NCBI GenBank assembly: GCA_019339365.1
Contig: CP079860.1
Coordinates: 434,001 to 498,000 of the forward strand
Source: Vibrio neptunius
Lineage (GTDB): Bacteria; Pseudomonadota; Gammaproteobacteria; Enterobacterales; Vibrionaceae
Length of the DNA stretch: 64,000 nt
Reading direction: 5' to 3'
In this document: positions 18,444-29,800 of the stretch, one piece after another
Layout of the letters: every line of letters begins with the position of its first letter
Position numbering within the stretch: the stretch's first letter is position 1
Position numbers and translations under genes: made by a program
Notes under the pieces: model-generated
The model's input: the letters and a program-made list of their open reading frames with translations, nothing else
What the model was told of the DNA's origin: nothing
Database searches by the model: none

Positions 18444-18893
18444 TTAGCCACAATCATGTTGTTTATTCACCCCTAGCGGAAACGTCATTTCAACCAACCC
18501 ATTGGCTTCAGATGATCGAATAAAGCCTTTGGACTGATACAAATTGATCGCAGGATTCTCACTAAACACACGTAAAACGAGCTTAGTCGATTGAACGTTG
18601 AGTGCGTGTACAGCCGCTAGGTCAAGGCACTTGGCTCCAATTCCTTTTCCTTGATACTCAGGTAAAAGTTGCAGATCTCGTAGGAAAGTGACGCCATCAG
18701 CATAGCTAAAACGCAGCACTCCGACACGGGTATTATCTAAGTGAACCTCATAATTGTCTAACTCTTGCCAACTGTTGAGAAATTGATGGTGATCCCAGAT
18801 GATCCCACGAGTTTGATAATAAGGTGCCATATTTGTCTTAGTTAAGTATTCTGCGAATAAGGCATCATTACCGACTTTAAGCTGCACATTCAT
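18444..18893 (-). CDS. GNAT family N-acetyltransferase
   Basis: This 149-residue protein has the acetyl-CoA binding motif LLPEYQGKGIGAKCLDLAA (R/Q-x-x-G-x-G/A form) and the C-terminal NPAINLYQSKGF typical of GNAT folds. The acceptor substrate is unknown. It is a single gene. Confidence 0.88.
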   Translation of the reverse strand: MNVQLKVGNDALFAEYLTKTNMAPYYQTRGIIWDHHQFLNSWQELDNYEVHLDNTRVGVLRFSYADGVTFLRDLQLLPEYQGKGIGAKCLDLAAVHALNVQSTKLVLRVFSENPAINLYQSKGFIRSSEANGLVEMTFPLGVNKQHDCG

Positions 18894-18943
18894 ACCTTCT
18901 CCTTACATTAAACATGTGTTTTCTTACAAAGAATGGATAAAAT

Positions 18944-18968
18944 AAAAGACCTAATGAATAGGTCTTTT
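18944..18968 (-). terminator. Terminator of the aminotransferase gene
   Basis: A 10-bp stem (AAAAGACCTA at 18944-18953 with TAGGTCTTTT at 18959-18968) has a 5-base loop and lies upstream of the GNAT gene start and beyond the aminotransferase end. Confidence 0.75.
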
Positions 18969-19011
18969 ATATATTATCTTCACTCAGTGAGTGGCGACTT
19001 ATTTGTTTGCA

Positions 19012-20187
19012 TTACACGTTTTCGAGTTCAGGTTCGCTGATCGACGCTCTTAATCCTTTAACCAAACGCTCAACAGCTACCGTCAGCTCCTCTGGCGAGG
19101 CATTGGTGTAGTTAAGTCTTAGCGCAGGCTTTGCCTCATCTGCATTTGGATAGAATACAGGGCTGGGCACAACTGCCACGCCATTTGCTAGTAAAGCTTT
19201 TGCCAGTGCAAACGTGTCGCATGATGGTAACGTCACCCAGATAAACATGCCACCTTCAACAGGCTTCACTTCACAACCGACCGGTAGTTGCTTTTGTAGC
19301 TCTGCAAACAACTTCTCATAGCGGGATTGGTACAGGTCTCTGACCATACCAATATGCGCTTCAAAGCCTTGATGTTGTAATAAGCCCAGCAGCAATGCCT
19401 GCATAGGGACACTTGAATGTAAGTCCGCTCCTTGCTTGATTTTGATAAGCGGTTCAAGATATTCACTTTTGCCACTAACAATGCCAACACGAAGACCTGG
19501 AGAGGCGATCTTTGAGAATGAACGCAACACAATAGAATGTTGTGGGCAGAAATCTGAGACCAGTGGAATCGCCTGACCTGAGAATCTCAACTCACGGTAA
19601 GGGGCATCTTCAATCAGCACAACATTGTATTGCTCACACAATGCACCAACCTTCTGACGCGTTTCCAACGTCCAACAAACACCGGTTGGGTTGTGGAAGT
19701 CTGGCACAGCATAGAACATCTTAGGTGACTGTTCAGCGAAACTCTTCTCAAGCGCATGCAAATCGGGACCCGTTTCAGTCTGAGGGACGGTGACAATATC
19801 CGCCTGCACCAAACCAAATACCTGCATCGCGCCAAGATAGCTTGGCGCTTCCATAACCACTTTATCACCCGGGTTGACATAGGCACGAGCAATCAGATCT
19901 AGCCCTTGCTGAGATCCTGTACACGCCATTGCGGTGTGTGTCTCTGGCAGGTCAAAGTATTCTGCCAAGAACTCTAGAAGTGGCGCGTAGCCCGCGGTTG
20001 CTCCGTACTGGAAAACTTCCGGCATCGATGAAAGGCTTTCTAGTGTCGGCTTCATTAATTCAATTGGAAATGTGCTTTCGTCTGGTAAGCCACCCGCGAG
20101 CGAGATAACATTTTTATCCGATGCGGCAGCGAGAATTTCACGAATATAAGACGACGAGATTTGTTGCAGGGAGCGAGCGATTTCCAT
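19012..20187 (-). CDS. PLP-dependent aminotransferase, class I/II (2-aminoadipate aminotransferase-like)
   Basis: There are 391 residues from ATG 20187, preceded by AGGAA; an upstream ATG at 20343 would add a non-conserved extension overlapping the AraC gene. Features are SLAGGLPDESTFP, YGATAGYAPLLEFL, NPTGVCWT, the PLP lysine in RSFSKIASPGLRVG, and GGMFIWVTLP. These fit the fold-type I LysN / MocR-C-terminal group, which transaminates aromatic or alpha-aminoadipate-like substrates. The divergent AraC-type regulator may control it. Confidence 0.88.
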   Translation of the reverse strand: MEIARSLQQISSSYIREILAAASDKNVISLAGGLPDESTFPIELMKPTLESLSSMPEVFQYGATAGYAPLLEFLAEYFDLPETHTAMACTGSQQGLDLIARAYVNPGDKVVMEAPSYLGAMQVFGLVQADIVTVPQTETGPDLHALEKSFAEQSPKMFYAVPDFHNPTGVCWTLETRQKVGALCEQYNVVLIEDAPYRELRFSGQAIPLVSDFCPQHSIVLRSFSKIASPGLRVGIVSGKSEYLEPLIKIKQGADLHSSVPMQALLLGLLQHQGFEAHIGMVRDLYQSRYEKLFAELQKQLPVGCEVKPVEGGMFIWVTLPSCDTFALAKALLANGVAVVPSPVFYPNADEAKPALRLNYTNASPEELTVAVERLVKGLRASISEPELENV

Positions 20188-20314
20188 AACAGTTCCTGAG
20201 TGTAATTTTAGAATTTTTATCGTCGAAAAGACGTTAATGAAGTGTATAACCCATTGATGAAAATAGGATGTCCGTTTATGCTGTTCAACATGTCCATTTA
20301 TGCTATTTTTCTTT

Positions 20315-21184
20315 ATGAGTCGACAACACATATTCCGAATCAATGACGTGCTTTATCACATTCATAAAGACATCAGCAAACCCCTACCAGCCAAGGAATT
20401 AGCGGATATTGCCGCCTACTCTGAGCAACACTTTCATCGCGTTTTTAAACAGGTGGTCGGAGAATCTATCCACCAATATATCCGCCGAACACGAATGGAG
20501 TATGCCGCCAACCAATTGATGTTTGAACCGAATTCTTCGGTATTGGACATCGCCAACAAATGCGGCTTTCACTCTGTTTCTTCTTTCAGCCGAGCATTTA
20601 AATCCACTTTCAGCGTCTCTCCCGGAGAGTGGCGAAAGCACGAGCAACAAAACATCGACAAACCCTATCTCAAAGATCCTGAAATCGCCGCAGGCTATCA
20701 CCGCGTCGCCAAAAAATCCCTTCCCGAACCTAAAATCATCGAAACCCCCGATCGTCTAGCCGCCTATATTCGCCACGTAGGTTATAGCCGAACGGTAAAA
20801 AATGCTTGGCGAGTCTTAACTTCGTGGGCAGGCAGCGAGGGGCGTGATACATCACGTCAATACGGTTTGCATCACTCAAACCCCGCGTTGGTTGAGCTAG
20901 ATAACTGTCGCTACGTAGCCTGTATCGAGATAGATACACAGATCAAGGTTCGCGGTATTGTTAATCAGTTAGTGATACCGGGTGGACTACATGCGGTATT
21001 TCGCCTCACCGGAGTGTATGGAGAGCTGCTTCCTCAAATCAGCAAGGTTCATGAACAATGGTTGCCTGAATCCGGCTTTAAGCTGGGACCAACGCCAGCC
21101 TATGTTCACTATCACAGGAACCACTTCCTGCATGAAGATGAACACTTTGAACTCGATTTTTACCTGCCTATCAGTTTTTATTAG
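20315..21184 (+). CDS. AraC family regulator with GyrI-like effector domain
   Basis: An N-terminal AraC double helix-turn-helix (about residues 1-105; FHRVFKQVVGESIHQYIRR, VLDIANKCGFHSVSSFSRAFK) is followed by a C-terminal GyrI-like/SOUL-type small-molecule domain (about 125-289, ending HFELDFYLPISFY). This Rob/BmrR-like organisation suggests a drug- or metabolite-responsive activator. ATG 20300 is five codons upstream and equally possible. It is divergent from the aminotransferase gene. Confidence 0.88.
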   Translation: MSRQHIFRINDVLYHIHKDISKPLPAKELADIAAYSEQHFHRVFKQVVGESIHQYIRRTRMEYAANQLMFEPNSSVLDIANKCGFHSVSSFSRAFKSTFSVSPGEWRKHEQQNIDKPYLKDPEIAAGYHRVAKKSLPEPKIIETPDRLAAYIRHVGYSRTVKNAWRVLTSWAGSEGRDTSRQYGLHHSNPALVELDNCRYVACIEIDTQIKVRGIVNQLVIPGGLHAVFRLTGVYGELLPQISKVHEQWLPESGFKLGPTPAYVHYHRNHFLHEDEHFELDFYLPISFY

Positions 21185-21269
21185 GCAATCCTAATCATCA
21201 AGGCTCAGATTGAATTGTTTAAACCACTTCTGTTACCGTGTCATTTCTCATTAACAACGGAGCTGTTTA

Positions 21270-22070
21270 ATGGACTCAAGTAGGCTAAACCAATATCTGG
21301 CTAAGATCGGGCTCTCATACATACCCCAAACCACCATCGAAGACCTTACTGTCCTCCACCGAGCGCAACATCGCAGAATTCCTTTTGAAAACTTTGATGT
21401 AGCGCTTCGTCGTACTATCAATTTGTCTGACGACGCTTTGTTCGAGAAACTGGTTCTACGTGAACGTGGTGGCTATTGTTTTGAAGTCAATGCCTTGCTA
21501 CTCAATGCTCTGAAAAGTTTAGGCTTTGACGCAACACCCTTGCTTGGTCGAGTCCACCTTGGACCAGAGCCTTCAGGCCGGAGCCATCTGGTATCACTGG
21601 TCGTGCTTGACGGACAGGAGTGGATTGTGGACGTTGGATTTGGGTCGCATACTCCACGAACACCGATACCTGTTGTTTTTGATAGGGAAATCCCCACAGA
21701 CTTACAAACCTTGCGGTTCGAACAACACTCCCTATACGGCGCTATGCTTCAGGCAAAAATAGACGATGAATGGATTGATCTTTATAGCCTTGATTTTACT
21801 CATGTCTGCGCTAGCGATATTGCTTATGGTAATTTCTATATGTCAACTTGCCCTGACTCAAGCTTTTTGCAAAAACGGCTAGCAACAATCACCACAGACG
21901 ACGGCATTATCACGCTGCTTAATAGCACGCTAAAGATTAAGTCGAACGGACATATTGAGGAAAAAGAGATCGCTGAAGATGAGAGTTATCTGATGGTTTT
22001 AAAACAAATGTTTGGCATTGAGCTGGACGCAAACTTTGACGATTTCATACCACTCAACAAGGATATGTAA
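21270..22070 (+). CDS. nat: Arylamine N-acetyltransferase
   Basis: This 266-residue protein shows the full NAT catalytic triad at its usual positions: Cys70 in RGGYCFEVN, His106 in GRSHLVSL and Asp121 in VDVGFG. It transfers acetyl from acetyl-CoA to arylamines and hydrazines in the cytoplasm. It is a single gene after the AraC regulator, followed by a strong terminator. Confidence 0.93.
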   Translation: MDSSRLNQYLAKIGLSYIPQTTIEDLTVLHRAQHRRIPFENFDVALRRTINLSDDALFEKLVLRERGGYCFEVNALLLNALKSLGFDATPLLGRVHLGPEPSGRSHLVSLVVLDGQEWIVDVGFGSHTPRTPIPVVFDREIPTDLQTLRFEQHSLYGAMLQAKIDDEWIDLYSLDFTHVCASDIAYGNFYMSTCPDSSFLQKRLATITTDDGIITLLNSTLKIKSNGHIEEKEIAEDESYLMVLKQMFGIELDANFDDFIPLNKDM

Positions 22071-22125
22071 CAGAGTCGGCAGAGCAGATATAAACAAGAC
22101 ACCTGCTCTGGAAAGCGGACCTAAG

Positions 22126-22166
22126 AGTTAGGCTGAATTGGGCTCCCCCTTTCAGCCTAACTTTTT
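22126..22166 (+). terminator. Terminator after the NAT gene
   Basis: A 12-bp stem (AGTTAGGCTGAA at 22126-22137 with TTCAGCCTAACT at 22151-22162) is followed by a T run. A smaller hairpin (AGAGCAG/CTGCTCT) precedes it at 22081-22109. Confidence 0.88.
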
Positions 22167-22181
22167 GTGTGGCGTCTTTGG

Positions 22182-23001
22182 TTACTGTCTCGGGTTTCGA
22201 CCAGAGCAAATTTCATTTTCAAAGTCACTACGATAAGGGTTGATATCAAGGCCGCCACGTCGCGTATATCGAGCAAAAACTGTCAGCTTTTCAGGAGCAC
22301 AGCATCGTTTAATATCAGAATAGATGCGTTCGACACATTGCTCATGAAACTCATTATGTTCGCGAAATGAGATGAGATACTTAAGAAGACTTTCGTGATT
22401 AATTTTGGCTCCAGTATAACGAATGTATACGCTTCCCCAGTCTGGCTGATTCGTCACCAAACAGTTCGATTTCAAGAGATGAGAACATAAAGATTCAGAG
22501 ACATATTCATCCACTGTGCTTCCGCATAGCGCATCCGCATCATACTCAAACGAGTCTACGGTGATATCCAAACCATCAATACAATCAAATTGCTTATTTA
22601 TAGACGTTTGTTGTGGTTCATCTACCTCCATAAACGAGACCGTCACTTCAGCTCCGGCAGCATTAGTTAAGTCGGACTGCATTGTCTCAATAACGATATC
22701 TTGCGATTCAAAACAGGTTTGATTGAAGCTATTTAAATACAATTTGAATGACTTCGATTCAATCAAGTTGTTGGACGTATGAGGAATAATAAACTCTGCA
22801 ATTGCGACAATGGGCTTTCCTTTGTTGTTTAACCATGACACTTCAAAGGCCGTCCATAAGTCAAACCCAGCATGAGTGGCGACCTTAAGATCTTTAATCT
22901 CATTTCTGCCTCTTTGTCTTGGGATAGGATCGAGTAATTCTGGTTGATACTGAGAGATATACTCGCTTTTTTTTACCTAGGTTCTTATCATAGGTGGTCA
23001 T
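22182..23001 (-). CDS. queF: NADPH-dependent 7-cyano-7-deazaguanine (preQ0) reductase (one-base break at 22967-22974)
   Basis: This is type II QueF, making preQ1 for queuosine tRNA modification. Conserved blocks are LIESKSFKLYLNSFNQT, catalytic Cys in LLKSNCLVTNQPDWGS, HNEFHEQCVERI and ARYTRRGGLDINPYRS. The frame breaks in the N-terminus at the T8 run 22967-22974. With seven bases the start at ATG 23001 reads through SEYISQYQPELLDPIPRQRG into the main frame, giving about 272 residues. Without the correction only 219 residues from an internal ATG at 22841 would be made, lacking the N-terminal half-domain start. Confidence 0.88.
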
Positions 23002-23609
23002 TATTATTTAATTCCTTGACGTTGATGAAGCGGGAAAACAGTTTCCTTGCGAAATAAATGGGGCTGACACTACATATTGCCTAGCAGATCTTGAGACAGT
23101 CTAACTGAGAAAAACAGCGGAAAGCCGGTTACTTGGTGGTGTATAAAAGAATGCAACAATGGAACGCATCATACTGATTTTCCAACCTGATTTCGTCTTC
23201 TATCGGGAAAAACACTATGTTGCCTCTAAAGTGTGTCCAGTTACTCATTATTGCTTTTCACCTTTGTGCGGGCCAGAAAACCAAACCAACACCAAAAATA
23301 CAATGCCACCTGTAGAATATCAATGCACTCAAATATACACACGCACCCTATCTGATGCATCTGTTTTTATGTTTGAACTGTGATTATCAGTAACGAAGGC
23401 ATCGCGTCTTGACTTCAAGAAACCACCTATTGGCAACAGTTAGTTCACGCAGCGTGTTGCCAATGAAAAAGCGTTTGACTCGCTCATGCCTCAAACACCA
23501 ACTGGTGATGTGCTTACCTGCAGTTACAACAGGTGATGGGTTCCAAAAACAAAAGGCTCTCCACATAGGAGAGCCTTTTTCGTTTCAGTCGACCTGTTGT
23601 AACAAACGA
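23002..23609. other. Intergenic region between queF and the pullulanase gene
   Basis: I find no convincing intact gene. Short coding-like pieces occur, such as EKAFDSLMPQTPTGDVLTC on the plus strand ending near 23537 and a 31-codon frame with a signal-like start at about 23218. All are interrupted. They could be remnants of a decayed gene or chance. The right end holds the pullulanase terminator. Confidence 0.4.
23523..23603 (-). terminator. Pullulanase terminator nested in an outer 12-bp inverted repeat
   Basis: The inner stem of 12 bp (AAAAGGCTCTCC 23551-23562 with GGAGAGCCTTTT 23568-23579, loop ACATA) has T/A runs. The outer perfect inverted repeat is GTTACAACAGGT (23523-23534) and ACCTGTTGTAAC (23592-23603). 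The uncorrected pullulanase frame runs through this hairpin, which argues that its true stop is upstream, at 23610. Confidence 0.85.
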
Positions 23610-26600
23610 CTATTTGATTAAAAAGAAGTCGCCCTGTCAGAGCTGGAACAGAAACGGCACCAGATGTTGCCTGAACATTAATCAGCTCACCACTCATCAA
23701 GTCTTCAAATTCGCCTGTCGATTTGACTCTTACTAAGTCAACATTGAGTGTTTGTTCCGTTGTTGATGTGTTGAGTACGTAAATGATCTGCTCGTCACCA
23801 TTCACTTTCAGGTCAGCATACAAGTTGTCATCCAACCATAAGTTGCGTCGTTCACCCGCATAAAGCGCCGGATGTTCACTACGAACCTGCATAATTTGAG
23901 TCAGATAGTTTTTCACATCTTGCTGCTCAGCAGTCAGCGTCACCCCAGTCACACCCTGCACTTTCGCGCTTGAGCGGGCGACGTGATCATCGCACAGCCC
24001 CTGAGAAGCACAATCTGATGTGACCTTATCCGAGAAGTGAGCGACTTCGTCGCCAATCTCTTCGCCATAGTAAAGGGTGATTGGTCCAGAGTAAGCCGCT
24101 AGAAAGCTAAACGCGGCTTTGTGTCGCTTGACGGCTTCACCAAGATTGCCACGCTGAATCAGGTCACCGAAGCGCACCAAGTCATGGTTACCAAGCATTA
24201 AGTTTGGCATCGCATGGTAAGGCGATTTGGCACGGCTGTTCCACTCTGCATCCAAAACACGGGCATTGTTGCTCGCCCCCGATTCTTCAACCGCCAGAGC
24301 TTGAACTAAACCGTAACGTAACGGGAAGTTGAACGCCGACGAAAGGCCCGGTTGTGAGTCACTGCCATAGGTTGTTGCTGTAATCTCATCGGCACCTTTC
24401 CAGACTTCACCGACCATGTAGCCCAATGTTCCCCATTGCTTACCCGCATTCTTATTATCCAATGAGGCTTGCTCTACTGCAGCTCGAATGTTGCGCCATG
24501 CCTCAAGTGGAAGCTGATAAGATTGGTCGAGACGCCAGCCGTCAATACCAAACTCTTTCACCCAATAAGTTGCCACCTCTGTGAAGAAGGCTTCACTCGC
24601 TGCATCTGGGTAATTCACATACATACCCGGGTAACCCTCTTCCCCTCTCAGACTTGGTAGCTTACCCGTTGGGGAAGGTTTCACACCAGTAAGGTTAGTA
24701 TGACCGAACACCCCATCTAAAAGCACGTATAGACCTTTAGCATGAGCAGCATCAACCAGTGCTTTCAACTTTTCGTTCGTGCCAAATTTAGGATCGACAT
24801 TGAAGTAGTCACAAGCAAAATAGCCGGTGGCGTCAAGGCGATCATCACCAGCCTGACCCGCGCAAGAATCAAACACAGGTGTGAGCCACAATGCGTTCAC
24901 GTTTAAGCTCGCAATGTAGTCAAGACTATCAATAACACCCTGAAGGTCTCCATTGTGGTGAGAATTGCCGTAACCCACACCGTAGTTATGGTCTGAGTCT
25001 CCATCCACAAATGACTCCACCATCACCTGATAGATCCTCAGATCACAAGCTTTGCTGTCATCCTGATAGCAGGCATAGTCAAGGTTTGTATCTATGACAG
25101 ACACTACCAACGCAGATTGCTCTGAAGCGTCTAACGAAAACTTGTATACGCCTTGCTCGGTCACTGTCAGCTTGATATTGCCATTTCCTGCATTTTCAAG
25201 CGTTACAGAACCGTTGCCAGTTGAAAAGCCACCAAAACCAAGATTGATCGTACTCCAGTCAGAAGATGCCAGTTTGAACTCATACTCTCCCGGAGTGAGA
25301 TAGCCTTCAAAGGCGTACACACCGTCACCCTGATAGGCCATTTCATCACTGGTACTCCAGCCATTCATTGAGCCACGAACGTATAATTTGGTAGAACCGT
25401 AAGGCGCGACATCAACTGGCTTACTATCAATATTCAGCCCTTCTCCTTGCGCACCATTTTGTGTCTGGACAAAGACAGTCGCAGTTAATGGTGGAATAGT
25501 GAAAGCGCCGTCTTCAAACTTCGCCTGCTTAACGACTGAATCAGACGAGGCTTTCAACACCGGATGCAACTCAAAGCTTTGTGCTCCAGCAATCTGAATG
25601 GTTTGTGCTGAAGTATTGGCATTAATCGCAACAACAATTGAGTCGAAATTGCTATCAAGGTCTGCGCCTGCACTCACCCCATCATTCACTGACATCACAA
25701 TCATGCCCGGTAATGTCGACGGCCCAGTATTATGGAAACGTACGCGCTTCAAGACTTGCTCTTCACTCACTAAACGAAGCAAGGGTGTGCCGGAACGAAT
25801 CTTCAGCAGTTCCTTGAAGACCTTGTCTGTCCAAGCAATATGCTCCGGAGTTGCCACGGTATTCGGGTTGCTAATGATTGATTGGATAGCACTCCAGTTA
25901 GCCTGATCTTTATCAGCACGTGGCAGACCAATGTTCCAGTTATTCGTCTGCTTACTAAAATCGACTTTGTTGTACCAATCACCACTGTCGTAGCTATCGC
26001 GTTCCATGGATTTAGAGCGTAGCAATTCAGACCCCATGTGCAAGAATGGCACACCTTGTCCGAGCATTACGGTTGATAGACCTACGATCTGCATACGCGC
26101 ACGGTCTGCTGGCGTAGCGCTGGCATCAGCTTTGTACTGGTTGAAATCCCACAACGTTTGGTTGTCATGCTTTGAAACGTAGTTAATGGATTCCTGAGGA
26201 TCGAGCGTATAAGCCGCACCCTGCCCTCCGTACTGGAAGTCACGACCGTACACAGTGGCACCGCTGTACGTTTCTAACGGGTAGTTTTGCAGATTACCTG
26301 TCATACCGTAACGGATAAGATCCATCTTCGATTTCAGATCATCATTGAATCGGCTACCCGCATTAGCAAAACCCGGATTTTCAAGCAGGGCATCACCACT
26401 ATCGAATGGACCACCACCGCGTACGCCATCACGTAGACGATCGTTGTAAGTCCCTATGCCTGTACCCGCCATCGGCCATTGGGTTGCGTTTTCACCACGT
26501 TGACCATCAGCAACTTCACCAAAGTTCCAACCTTCACCATAGAACCAAGTATCTTCATCTACTAACTTGGTTTTCTCATACACATGCAGCATGCTCGACT

Positions 26601-29600
26601 TCATCAGGTGTCCCATCAAATCGAAGCGGAAGCCATCGATCTTATAGTCCTGAGCCCACATCACTACACTGTCCGCCACCAGTTTCTCAAACATGCGGTT
26701 CTCAGACGCAGTGTTATCACAACAGGTTGAGTTCTCGACAGCACCTGTGATCGGGTTCAGGCGATGGTAGTAGCCCGGTACAGCTTTATCGAGCACAGAT
26801 TTGTCATACAAACCTGAGGAGTAGGTGTGGTTGTAGACAACATCCTGCACCACTCTGAAGCCCATATCATGAAGCTTCTGCACCATCTGACGGTACTCAC
26901 GAATACGCGCAATGCCATCGGTTGCAACAGCGTAGCTGCCTTCTGGTGCGTTGTAGTGGAATGGGTCATAACCCCAATTGAATCCATCCAGTGGGCGAAC
27001 ATCTGCGAGCAATGCCTGCGCTTCGCCGCTGTTAGGATCCGTTTGTTCTAGCAAAGACAGAATGGTTGCAGCGCGTGAAGTACCATCGCTACACAGCTTG
27101 GCATCAGAATTGATACCACAAAGTTTTTCGACGGTATCGGTCAGATTCACCGTCTTCGCCGGATCTTCAGGGATGGAAGCCAAATCGTAAGTTGGTAGAA
27201 GATGGATCGTTGTCAGGCCAGCTTCTTTTAACGATTTCAACTGCTTAACACTGTCGCGTTCCTCTTCTAAGAAGGCCAGGTACTTACCGTTGTTTGCTGG
27301 CGTACCTTGTGTGTCGCTGATACTAAAGTCACGCACATGCAGCTCATAGATGATGTGATCTTCGGGATTTTCCAGCTCTGGAATCGATTGACTGTCCCAA
27401 CCTGCCGGCTTGGTTTCATCATCTGTGAGGTCTACCAGTTGAGAGTGCAGACTGGACGTGCTCAAAGAGAGAGAGTAAGGGTCAGTGGTCATCATCCACT
27501 CAACGTGGTCGGTTTTCGGATGATAGGCCTTCACACGGTAACGATAGAACACATTCTTCAGTGAAGCATCGCCTTGGTAACGCCAGATGCCAGTTGCAGC
27601 ATCCAGAGTCAAACTGAATGGCGACTGTGCGATTAGTGCTTTATCCTGATCGTACAAATACAGTTCAACATCTTGAGCGGTTGGCGCCCAAAGCGCAAAG
27701 TTCGCACTATCGCCTTCCATCCAGCTACCCAATTTAGCTTCATCCGCATCATTTGGTCCTGCGGTGTAAAGCGTGTCTACAGCGCCCGGAATCTGGACAC
27801 GAGTTGCGACCAACGGTTTGCCTACATCATCGAGTGCCACTGCAATTAGCTGTGTTTTCAACAGCGCTTTAGCCGTCTCAGTATCAACATCCAGATAGAA
27901 ACCGACACGATCTTTCAGGTGTGGGAAGTCAGGATTATTAACATTGCCAGCAAATGAAATGTCGTACTTGATAAACTGTTCTGGCTGGTTGATATCACCG
28001 TTACCCGCAGCACGACTCCAGATTTGGTAACTGGCTGCTTCACTATGATCAAACCAAGCAATGGAATTAACATCGAGCCAGTGAGCTGCTGCACCGTCAA
28101 GTTTCACCACAACTTGCTCATCTGGTGAGTATTTAACAATTGAGCTACCGTGTGTCGTATACAGTGTATTACCTTTAGCAAATTCAGCCTTCAGATCATC
28201 ACCGCCCAGCGCTTTTTCGTCACCTTTGTGCAAGATGAAATTCATACATGCACCGTGATTGGATTTCAGTGGTACAACATACTTAGCACCATATTGTGGG
28301 TCGATTTCTCCCCAAGCGTAGGGGTTGCCCCAGTCCACGCCGTTTAAGGCGTCAGCCGACACTGCGTCACAAGATGCGTTATTCCACAGGTGAAGTCCCC
28401 AGTTCGTGTAGTTACCATCATCTCGTTTGTAGTAAATGACCGATTCAGAATAAACAGGGGCAGGCTCGGATGACGTGTTATCTGGGCTGGTAGGGTTTGG
28501 ATCGATACTGTCTGGAATCCCATCTCCATCATCGTCGCTTGAGGCAAAGTCTCCTAGCCCATCGCCATTGGTGTCTTTACTTTCAAAGCGATCTTCCGGG
28601 AACGCGTCCACGCCATTATCGGCACCATCACCGTCGATATCACTGTCTTCGCTGTCAGTGATGCCATCACCATCACGATCAGCAGGTTGACTGGATGCCG
28701 AGTAAGGGTCGGTTCCTAACCGAGTTTCTTCTTCATTACTCCAACCGTCACCGTCGATGTCTGAATCATGCGCATCTGGGATTTTGTCGCCATCCAGATC
28801 GGCGGGGAAGCTCGCCGATGAGTAAGGGTCGCTAGCGAGTTCTAACTCGACAACATCGCTGAAACCATCATTATCATCGTCCGTATCCGCATGATCGCCA
28901 ATTCCGTCATTATCGGCATCTGCCGACTCTTTAATATCGGTTGGGAACAGATCAATCGCATCGGCTACGCCGTCACCATCGCTGTCTTGCGCGATAACCG
29001 GCACACCTCGCCCATCCAGCATTAACGTCTTGTTAAGCAGTTCATTACGACCACGTTTAAGTTCTTTTCCTAATGCTTTGCTGCCCAGCTCCAACGTATC
29101 CGCCAGCGCTTCCATATCCTGATGTTCAATGGTTTCTGGCAGTAATTGCGTTAACGCCTTCGCGCTTCTTGCGACGACCACCTCTTGCTGAGCAATATAA
29201 TCGCTTTCAATATCTAGGTGTGGCTGTTTGAGTTGTCGACGCAGTTTACGCAGTGCTTTGCGTTCGCTGACACCTTGCTGCATTTGCGCAGCAATGTAAG
29301 TCGAGAATGGCGTCACCAGAGTGTAATGACTCGGTGCCATCAAGGTATAGTCTCTTGTCACAGTAACACCCGGAATATCAGCGTCAATCGATACGCCTCG
29401 CTGGGTTTTAGCAACAAGATAAACGTCTTGGTCTTCGATATTCAGACCTTCAAGGTCAATGGCAGCATATCCGTCTTTATCAGTGACGGCTGACGGCTCA
29501 TAACGATCTTGTCGACCATTTCCGTTGACGTCCAGCCAGACAGATGCTTTTTCTATGTAGCCATCCATCACGTTGACTTCTAGCGGGTCATTACAACCTG

Positions 29601-29667
29601 CCAGCAACCCAAGCGACGCCATAGCTAGGCTCAGTTTTGTTAGCTTGATGTTCATTTTTTTATCCAT
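23610..29667 (-). CDS. Giant pullulanase / alpha-amylase fusion lipoprotein (amylopullulanase)
   Basis: There are about 2018 residues. The lipobox LAGC has its Cys at residue 25. Calcium-binding thrombospondin-3-like repeats (DSDGDGVADAIDLFP and similar) occupy about 225-395. A CBM41 starch-binding segment (YYKRDDGNYTNWGLHLW) begins near 410, then an E-set/CBM48. GH13 domain 1 is pullulanase type (QDVVYNHT, GFRFDLMGHLM, YGEGWNFGE, SKHDNQT). A second E-set carbohydrate-binding module (LYVRGSMNGWS, about 1430-1530) is followed by GH13 domain 2 of amylase type (LDGVFGHT, GWRLDQSY, MVGEVW, LGNHDLVR). It should debranch and cut starch or glycogen at the cell surface. The frame continues to 23524, but removing one base from the A5 run 23620-23624 gives LTGRLLLIK and a stop at 23610 before the terminator. 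MalT-like boxes lie upstream. Confidence 0.9.
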
Positions 29668-29752
29668 TTATATTCACGTTCCACGAGCGATAAACTTTTT
29701 GGTTTAATTACATCGCCTCAAGCTAACGTTATATTTTTAAAACAGTTAATTA

Positions 29753-29762
29753 CCTCATCCTA
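29753..29762 (-). promoter_or_regulatory. MalT-like box upstream of pullulanase
   Basis: The minus strand reads TAGGATGAGG, matching 8 of 10 positions of the MalT consensus GGGGAKGAGG. It is 86-95 bp upstream of the pullulanase start and oriented toward it. Confidence 0.55.
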
Positions 29763-29790
29763 TAAAACTGATTGAGTAGGCGTAGATCGG

Positions 29791-29800
29791 GGGGAGGAGA
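29791..29800 (+). promoter_or_regulatory. Second MalT-like box upstream of pullulanase
   Basis: The plus strand reads GGGGAGGAGA, 9 of 10 matches to the MalT consensus. It is inverted relative to the first box. Confidence 0.55.

Noticed and set aside
23159..23383. Plus-strand 74-codon frame after queF
   Set aside because: No motif, no good start site, and no conserved feature; probably chance.
23409..23621. Plus-strand 70-codon frame
   Set aside because: It reads straight through the pullulanase terminator hairpin.
28480..29010. DNA tandem repeat in the pullulanase gene
   Set aside because: The periodicity comes from the calcium-binding protein repeats, which differ at the DNA level.
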